NCBI RefSeq assembly: GCF_009870125.1
Contig: NC_046683.1
Location: 61,581,869 to 61,645,868 of the forward strand
DNA length: 64,000 nt
Source of the DNA: Drosophila pseudoobscura
Lineage: Eukaryota > Arthropoda > Insecta > Diptera > Drosophilidae
Direction of reading: 5' to 3'
A program made the position numbers and the translations under genes. The notes beneath the pieces were generated by a model, which had not been told where the DNA came from, made no database searches, and was given only the letters and a program-made list of their open reading frames with translations. Of this stretch, positions 56,575-64,000 are shown in pieces (positions within the stretch are counted from its first letter, which is position 1; the number at the start of each line of letters is the position of its first letter).

Positions 56575-57005
56575 CCAAAACCCTCTGGTTTCAGTGGCGC
56601 ACTGCTTGAACCAAAGCTTCAGGTTTAGGTGATGAGCTGCTTGCAGGATCAGTTCAAGCGAGAACGAACCAAACCTTCAGGTTTCACTGGCGTACTGCTT
56701 GAACCAAAGCTTCAGGTTTAGGTGATGAGCTGCTTGTAGGTTCAGTTCAAGCGAGAACGAACCAAACCTTCAGGTTTCACTGGCGTACTGCTTGAACCAA
56801 AGCTTCAGGTTTAGTGGATGAACTGCTTGCAGGATCAGTTCAAGCGAGAACGAACCAAACCTTCAGGTTTCACTGGAGTACTGCTTGAACCAAAGCTTCA
56901 GGTTTAGTGGATGAACTGCTTGCAGGATCATTTCAAGCGAAAACAAGCCAAACTTTCAGGTTTTAGAAAAGGAACCAAACCTTCAGGTTTAGTCGATCGA
57001 CGGCT
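56575..57005 (+). repeat. 93-bp tandem array with AAACCTTCAGGTTT hairpin motifs
   Basis: The landmark CCAAAGCTTC recurs at 56611, 56704, 56797 and 56890, i.e. exactly every 93 bp. Each unit has two related halves, one with ACCAAAGCTTCAGGTTTA and one with ACCAAACCTTCAGGTTTCAC, each followed by CTGCTTG. The AAACC...GGTTT arms can pair over a short loop. The units decay at both ends (CTCTGGTTTCAG on the left, AGGAACCAAACC on the right). No flanking inverted repeats or target duplication were recognised. Confidence 0.85.
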
Positions 57006-60000
57006 TGATCGAAGCATTTTCCAGTATGTTTCCCCAGGTCTAGCTGATAAATATTCAATATTTATTTAATATTAAAACCTATCTCTGAAGAATTTTTCAA
57101 TCAAATCATACAGATTTTATTCTTTTCTTAAACCTAAACCTTCTCGTGGTAGTAAAAAAAGCAAACATATGTGGAAAAAACTGAAATTTTAATTAAACTT
57201 CAACTGAGAGTTAAAGCTATGGTCGAAACGAACGGTGGATGGGGAGCGGGCTTCGTTTATCCAGAAACCAAAAACCAGCCGCAGAGCAGCGAACCGTCGA
57301 CCGCCGAAACATTTCAAAGACAAGCCACCAACAGCAGCAACATCGACAACATCCACAACATCCACAACACATCCTCACGCCAGCATTGGAGAGGATGACG
57401 ACAATGGATTAACTCAAACCTGTAACTGCCTGACCGCACAGACACTGAGGGGGAAAGGAAGAGAGTGGGAGACAGAGTGGGAGCCACGAGTGGGTCCAGT
57501 TGATGGCCACATGTCACAGACATTATGGAATCATGAACTTACATATGTGCACCTGAATGTGTTCGTGCGGGCGCGAGGGGCAGGAGTAGACTCCATTTTG
57601 CGGTGGCGAACAGCGATTGCGGTCTGATTGGAGATGGTTTCGTGATGGCATTCCAAGGTGTTCCGGGCTCAGTTGCGCGTGTAATTCTCAACACTAATTA
57701 TTGAATGGAACTGTTAGCGGTAGTAGATCCTTCTTGAGATACGGTATGAGAGCTCCTCACGATGCCATAACTAAGACCCCCAGACACATGGCATTTCAAT
57801 CATCAATCAAAGTGTTTTGTTACGACTTTCATGCGTCATGTTCATGCCTCGCTGCTAGCCCAGACCCATTTCATTCTCTTTCTTGTACGTGGAGTAACTG
57901 CCTCACAGCCTGGTCATGTGTGTAGGTGTGACACTGTGACACAGCAGACGACATTTATGGTGTCGCCGAGAAGGATTCGCATCAGAGAGCCGACAGACAA
58001 TCAATCACATGCTCGAAATCAATTGCGGAATTCTCGAAACGAGGCCCGGTCCTCGTTTTCAATTTCATTTTGCTAAATATTTATGAGGCTAGCAGCTTCT
58101 TCCGCCTACTCTCGATTTGTAATCCTAATGAGGCGTAATTAGAAAAACATTCGATTCCGTTTCAATCGTATCAATCAAAAGGCCATTGCGCTTTTTATCA
58201 GCCCGTCGCCCCCGCGGTCCCCCCCGCCCACTGTTTGACCATTTTAACGAAACTTTAACAAACTTAAGTTTCAATTTTCTAGCGCATTATTGGTAATCCC
58301 TCTAATCCTCCGCCTCTTTTTTTGTTTTGTTTGTCGTTCTTGATTGCTGCTTAAACTTTTCTCACTTTTCATCGCCCCCACTTGTTTGTGATTAAGCTTT
58401 ATTGTAAAGAGCTTTTTGTGCGCCTTTTGATTTATAGATATTGGATCATGCCACACCTCCACCCTACTCCCAGTCCCAGTCCCAGTCCCAGTCCCAAACC
58501 CCTGCCTATGCCCATGACTCCTCCTCCTGTGGGACACTTTGTATATGGAGTGTCGGGCACGGAGTCCATTGGTTCTATGGAAGTACAGTATTCAGAGGAG
58601 TTTCAGAACTCAAGCTGGGACCTTATCAGCGTATTCGCTATTCGGTGTAGTCACTGTTTCGGTTCTGCGAGTTCTGTTTGCGCCTTTATTGCATACTTTT
58701 AGGCGCACCCGAAGTTGTTTACTGCCAAACGCCAGACCACCCTTCCGTCCTTGACAGCCGCACAATTTGCTGCTGCGTTTTTTCTCCGAGCCCTCGTACG
58801 AGCACGAGGGTACGAGTATCTCTCAGGGCTTGTTTGTCTGCTTCTCTTTGAGGGCCCGGGTTCTCCCTCTCGCCTGCCGCCCTTTGTCGGTGGCAAAAAG
58901 TTTGTGCACTGATTGCAAACTTGTTTCAATTGTTTCGCAGACCAAACCGAAGAACTGGACTGGACTGAAGGTTCGAGGTCGAGTCGGGGCAGGGCAGGGC
59001 AGAGCAGAGCAGAGCTCTGGGTCTGGGTCTGGCTGGGCATCGGCATCCGCCATGAAAGTCAAGGCAAAAGTCGAGCGGCAAGAGCAGCGAGCACTTGCAT
59101 ATTTCTGTGGCTTAGTTTCCGTTTCACAAACGAAATGAAATGAAACGAACGGCATAAAAACCCATTGAAAATTTGCATACGAAAATGAAATTCAAATAGG
59201 TTTTCCATGTCCCTCACAATCAGTTTTCCGGATGAGACCAAGCCACACAAAGAATAGAGGAAACTTTCGCTTTTGCTTTCCGTTACTCCTGCGGACTGTG
59301 GTTGTTGCTGCCAATGCTGCTGTTGCCAATGCTGCTTTAAGCCCGATATTTATGATCTCATATTATGCTGAGGGGATATTTCATATTTGTAGCCCAATCT
59401 TCCCTTTTTGACATGGCTATTTTAATCTCAATCTTTTGACAGGACTTGTTTGCCAAAAGCCCCGCTTGGGCTTCTATGACGCCTGTTATCAGCGGAAAAC
59501 GAATTGAATGCGAAGTAATTTTTCATTGAACGTTTCGCCAGGACTTTGAAATGCAAATCTATCCAGTTTGGTCCTTTGTCTCTCTCTGTCGTACTCCTTC
59601 CTCCCGCCTGGAGGCTGGAGGTCTGGGTTACAGACACTCGAGCGGCTCGAAAGCTAATAAAATGCAAATTTTTCATCGCGTAAACAAAGTAGACGATGTA
59701 TAGAGGTGGAATTTTCAGGGTGGGAATATCGTATATCGCACCAATAGTTACCTTGGATCCCCAATTCGACCAGAATTACAATGGATAATAGCATTTCTAA
59801 TTAATGTTTAAGCCTCTTCAATCACCTACTCGTCGCTTGGCCCAGCCTCTGGAGCGTCTCCCATCTCTAATTGTCGATGAAAGCCGAAACCCTAATTCAT
59901 TTCCATCAAAATCGGCTTCAGATTCGACTTTGGGCCTCGGACACTGGGAGGCACTCAACAGCCAGGCCAGCCATTGATTTAATGGTAAGCTGTTGAATTT

Positions 60001-60776
60001 TGATGGCTTTTAATTGTCTTAAGACCAGTCGTAGTTCAGCAAAAATCCAATCAGGACTCCTTTGATAGAGGCGTAGCGGAGAGGGTGTTGAGTGTGGAGA
60101 GTGGAGAGGGGAGAGGGGAGAGGAGAGACGTACTGTTGTCAGCACAATAGTTTGGAATTCCACTTAATGCTGACTACTGACCCACTTATTGGTCACTTCT
60201 GTGGCAATGTTTCCGCTGGCCCGTCCACCGCTGCCAGGGGCTTCAGGCCACCCAAAAACCACTTGACTAAACAGCACTCAAATTTGATTTTGATTTATGC
60301 TCTGCTGCTGCTTCTCCATTCTCCATTCTCCCTCTCTTTGTCTTTCCCATCCTCATCCTTTCCCATGCTCTTGGCCATCTCTGGGCCCTTCATCCGGGGC
60401 CAACTACAATTGCAGGCTCATAACTTTGGCATCTATCGTCCTTTCATTCGTTCCTTTCATATTTACATGCTTCTTACACGCGCATTGGCGTGTAACGGAA
60501 ATTGAGAAGAGCTCCTTGAACGGGGCCCCTCTCTCCTTCGCTCCCTCTATCGCTTTCTCTTTCAATCTTTCACCAAAAGGGTTGTCCGAAAAGGTTGCCA
60601 CTATCCACTATCCCCCAACCCTCAACCCCGAAAACCCCAAACCAATAGAAAGCTTATGGAGCAAACGTTTTTGGTATTTTATATTTTTTTTTGTTTTCCG
60701 ACTGCATCCTTTGGCCAAGACACGGACACTCCAACTCCGACTCCAGCCCCCTCTAAACCCCCTCAAAACACTCACA

Positions 60777-60920
60777 ATGGAAAATACAATTTTCGCAATC
60801 TTTGCTTATCTTTTCATCTCTCTCTGTGGCTGCTTTTGCTGCTGCCTCGTTGCTTGTTGCATGATTCGCTGTTGCTGCTGCTGTTGTTGTTGGCCAACCA
60901 GAAAATCGGTAAAAAGCTAA
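60777..60920 (+). CDS. Candidate Cys-rich small membrane peptide (47 aa)
   Basis: ATG in CTCACAATGGAA opens 47 codons: MENTIFAIFAYLFISLCGCF, then CCCLVACCMIRCCCCCCCW and a basic end, PTRKSVKS. A membrane helix followed by a cysteine cluster and basic tail is a plausible palmitoylated peptide. However, the cysteine run is also what a TGC/TGT repeat gives in one frame, so coding status is doubtful. Confidence 0.2.
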   Translation: MENTIFAIFAYLFISLCGCFCCCLVACCMIRCCCCCCCWPTRKSVKS

Positions 60921-62486
60921 GGCAACTGGAAAAGAGGGTAGGGCAGGGGGTAGGGCTTGGGTCCTGCGGGTGGGGAAATATCCTTTGTTTGTCGGCATTG
61001 CCGGTAATGCCAAGTTGTTGCAGTAAGCACATAAGCATCAGTTATGAGCGAGAGTTGCTTCAAGTGTTTCTCCCTATTCAGTGGAATGGGAAATAGTAGG
61101 ATCGGATTTGAGGAGTAAGCAAATAATGGAATTATGTGGTATTATTTATGGATCATAGCACATATGTACCATGCACAAACAAAGACCCATCAATTCCAAT
61201 GGTACACGATTTGTGTGGGCTGGCTTTTGAGCTGGCTCCAGGCTCTCTTAAAGCTGTTGATAAGTCCAAAGAGAAAGCCAAACGTACATACGCAATGGAG
61301 TCGCCATTGTCTTGTCTGTTCTGCAATCTTTGATCTTTTACTTACTTATATTCAGGCACTAGTTACAGTTATTATTTTAATCTTACACATACAAATACTG
61401 ACACGTATTGATATATATATATACCCTTATTGACACTGCCTCTAATTTCTTAAAATTGCCCACGCAATATCATCTGGCAAAAGCTTTGATTGGAAAAGCC
61501 CTGGATACCGCACCTTGAATGGGATATCATTTCCATCTTTTACCATTCTATTTTGAGAATTTTGTAAATAGTTTTTTCCTATGAACTTTTGCAGCCACCC
61601 TCATTCGGCCTCTTCTTCTGCCCTTTGTATTTCTTATTGCTTTTCCGGGTTTTATTGTTGTCATAATGTGGTGGCTTGTTGCTGTTCTCTCTCTCCATCT
61701 CTCTCTCTCTCGTTGGCCCCGTAACACCTTCCTTCTCTTTTCCTTACTCCCTCTCCATATATATGTATATCTCTGTGTCTTGTACTGCTTTAGAACTATT
61801 GCCAGTATTGACTACTCCGCTTGTTCTTTCCACCTGCGCCCATCCGCCCCATGGACCCATGGACCCATGCTCATCTCTTTTTCTTTTCATTTCTGCATTT
61901 TTTTACTGCTTAATGCCGGGACATGGACACAGAACACCAGCATGCGACGGGTGGATCCAGTCCACTCCACTCCACTTCGCTGCAAGGATCCAACAGTTTA
62001 TGCTACCTTTTTGTCTTCTCGGCATACCATACCGCTCGGCATTCGCTCCCGCCAGCTCAACCATTTTGCCAGGCTTCTTTGCTGCATTTTTTATGGGCAA
62101 CACACAAAGGTGTATTTTACTTGCCATAAGCAAGGATTGCATACATTGTTTCCTGCATAGTCCTTGTATCCTGGCTGATGTTCTTGTTTCTCGGTTTCTT
62201 GGTTTATGCGTCAAATGAGGATATTCAATTTGAGCTTGATATGCATTTTATTATTTGCCAGAGCAGCAACGCGAGGGGTCAGGCAGGGGGGGGATTGAAA
62301 ATCAAAGCAATCATCATGCGCCTGAATGGATCCAACGGGGAGTCTGAGACTCGATTACATATTTACTCGAGTTACACCTGCAATATTCTTATGATTCATA
62401 GGGCGGCTCACGTCTTGACTGCAGCAGTTTTCTCCAGGATCTCCGGTATCTCAAATGCCTTCGTCTAACAATACGCACGCAATTAC

Positions 62487-62546
62487 CGCAGGACCGCAGG
62501 GGGCAGGAGGGCAGGGGGGCAGGAGGGCAGGACGGCAGGAGAGACA
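62487..62546 (+). repeat. GGGCAGGA repeat, G-rich
   Basis: Six or so imperfect GGGCAGGA/GGGGGCA units; four or more G-runs within 60 bases make the strand prone to quadruplex folding. Confidence 0.65.
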
Positions 62547-62889
62547 GGGTCCATGGGCGAAGAAAACTTCAACTCCCCAATGCTTGACGAAAGTTTCACA
62601 GTTGTCCTGATGATGATGATGGCGATGGCGCCGGGGCCACAAACTTTTGCAGGGCTCTAATTGCCCAAGTGGCTTTCGAGAGCAGCGTCGTCGCCACGTA
62701 ATGGAGAAAGGAGACCGAAACTTTTTCCCCAATTCGACAACATCTGCTCCATCTTCAGATCGTGCTCCTCTAGGGCTCCTTCAGCAGTCCTCCTCCTGTA
62801 GTGCTCCTCCCACACTTTTATTTCACTCACAAAATGCACAATCAAAGCTGACCGTTGGCGTTATTAACACAAATGAAAATTGTGCAACA

Positions 62890-62947
62890 TACACACACAC
62901 ACACACACACCCACGGACTTATAGCCGTACCCGTACCCGTACCCGTA
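62890..62947 (+). repeat. CA microsatellite followed by CCGTAC hexamers
   Basis: Ten CA units (62890-62910), a short linker, then four CCGTAC/CCCGTA units. Confidence 0.7.
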
Positions 62948-64000
62948 TATCTCCCTGCCTGTTACTTATATTTCAATTTATTAGATGGTCAACTTTTGTA
63001 GCGGGAAGTTACCGGAGGTGCAGGAGGTGCAGGGGCAAGAGCAGGAGCAGGAGGCCAGGCCAGGTCAGGCCACTTGCCCTAATGAAGTTCTGGATTACAG
63101 AGAGATGCGAGATGCAATCAGAGAAACTTCCTCACATATGGGTGTGTGTAGGTATGCATTCACCTTCGTATCCCCATAAAAGTTGCACTCGGTCAAAGGC
63201 CAAGACCGGCTCCTCTTTATGCATATTTACATTTTACCTTCGTCGGGCTGGCTGCCGACTGGACCCTAACATGTGGCACCCGGCACTTAACCCCTTGGAT
63301 CTTGCATAAGCTGAGTCCGAAAACGAAAGGAGTACGGATATGGCAAAGAGAGGAGGGACATACGTACCAAGGGTAATGTGCAAAGGTCCCTAAAATGGGA
63401 GGATATTCTGGTCTCTTGGGTGCTGCAATTATTTGTTGTAATTTACTTTTGTGAATACGGTCTTAACTAATAATTGATGGACAGTGTCGCTTAGTATTTG
63501 TCAGGGGGCTATTTATGGAAGTGGCAAAGTCAAGCCAATTGGCGAGATCAAAGAGAGTGACAGGCAAGACTGCGGCAAGCTTCAAAATGTATTGAAATTC
63601 CTCAAGATCTGGCTATTTCAACACTTGGATTTGTTGAAGGTAGCTACCATTTGAAGGATACCAAGACGCTGCCTGTCATACATCGTTTAGAACTAAGACA
63701 TGTTACACGATTCGGACAAGCCTGGGAAACCAAAAATTCCATGAGAATTTCTTGTGGGTTCATCAGAGTTCATGCGAATCACTGCAGTACTGCAACTTGG
63801 GCCTAACCGCAAACAATAAATAGCCAGCAATCCTTCTGCTAGCTGGGAAAAGCATTTACAAGCAAGTACAAAATTGAACCTCAAAATAATTTCCGCTGTG
63901 TATGGGAAATGGGACCCTCAAAACATTTCATTTTAAAATGGAGACAGAACCAACCATCAGAAGCAATATTCAACAGCTTGCCGTTAATTTGCGAGGCGTC

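Larger units (their letters stand above)
48407..64000. other. Long non-coding region, possibly a first intron
   Basis: 15.6 kb without a convincing coding exon on either strand. It holds many microsatellites (TC 53164-53213 and 53920-53945, GT 56190-56208, CA 62890-62910, CCCAGT 58467-58496, CCGTAC 62925-62947 and others listed), the 93-bp array at 56575-57005 and a Cys-rich short ORF at 60777-60920. The open frames here translate low-complexity tracts. Confidence 0.4.

Noticed and set aside
61666-62218. Two overlapping frames of 164 and 180 codons
   Set aside because: Low-complexity start over CTCTCT tracts, no domain, no codon pattern and alternative starts.
1-64000. tRNA, rRNA and CRISPR arrays
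   Set aside because: GGTTCGAA-like strings occur only inside coding exons without a cloverleaf context. The regular 93-bp array has no unique spacers and the genome is eukaryotic.

Overview
The window looks like a euchromatic segment of a Drosophila genome. Introns are short (54-67 nt) with GT-AG ends, start codons sit in A-rich contexts, intergenic DNA is full of simple repeats, and the gene content is insect: brivido-type polycystin channels, histidine acid phosphatases, a quiescin sulfhydryl oxidase, and a tandem family of 825-Oak-like Ala/Pro-rich cuticular proteins. From general knowledge this combination resembles the Muller D (D. melanogaster 3L, about 75F-76A) neighbourhood of CG9449/CG9451/CG9452, brv1 and 825-Oak. 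The species cannot be fixed from sequence alone; an obscura-group fly is one possibility.

Layout. (1) 1-815: minus-strand 5' part of a brivido-like channel cut by the window edge. (2) 4.3-14.5 kb: three tandem plus-strand acid phosphatases of about 425, 413 and 403 aa, all with RHG and HD catalytic motifs and mostly shared intron positions. (3) 14.8-17.3 kb, minus: a doubtful small secreted protein and a QSOX-type thiol oxidase. (4) 20.5-22.7 kb, plus: a complete intronless brivido-like channel that is an inverted paralog of the one at the left edge, promoter included. (5) 22.8-28.1 kb: intergenic, with a GA tract and a small block of a dispersed repeat. (6) 28.2-40.6 kb: ten small secreted Ala/Pro-rich proteins. 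Eight form four divergent pairs around near-identical 366-bp bidirectional promoters. Three of the pairs build an inverted repeat with arms of about 2.8 kb around a core of about 0.94 kb; the fourth is a near-identical copy of the central pair. Two more diverged members follow. (7) 46.3-47.5 kb: an intronless UBE2Q-type E2 gene. (8) 48.1-48.4 kb: a possible spliced 5' leader with start codon MMK and a donor site, i.e. the beginning of a gene with a very long first intron. (9) 48.4-64 kb: no convincing coding exon; simple repeats, a 93-bp tandem array with a small hairpin motif, and one Cys-rich short ORF.

Functionally the window is a set of small family clusters rather than one pathway: secreted or membrane phosphatases, a secretory-pathway disulfide oxidase, sensory-type channels and cuticle or secretory structural proteins. 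The most striking structure is the cuticular gene inverted repeat with its duplicated bidirectional promoters, which looks like an active site of duplication and gene conversion.
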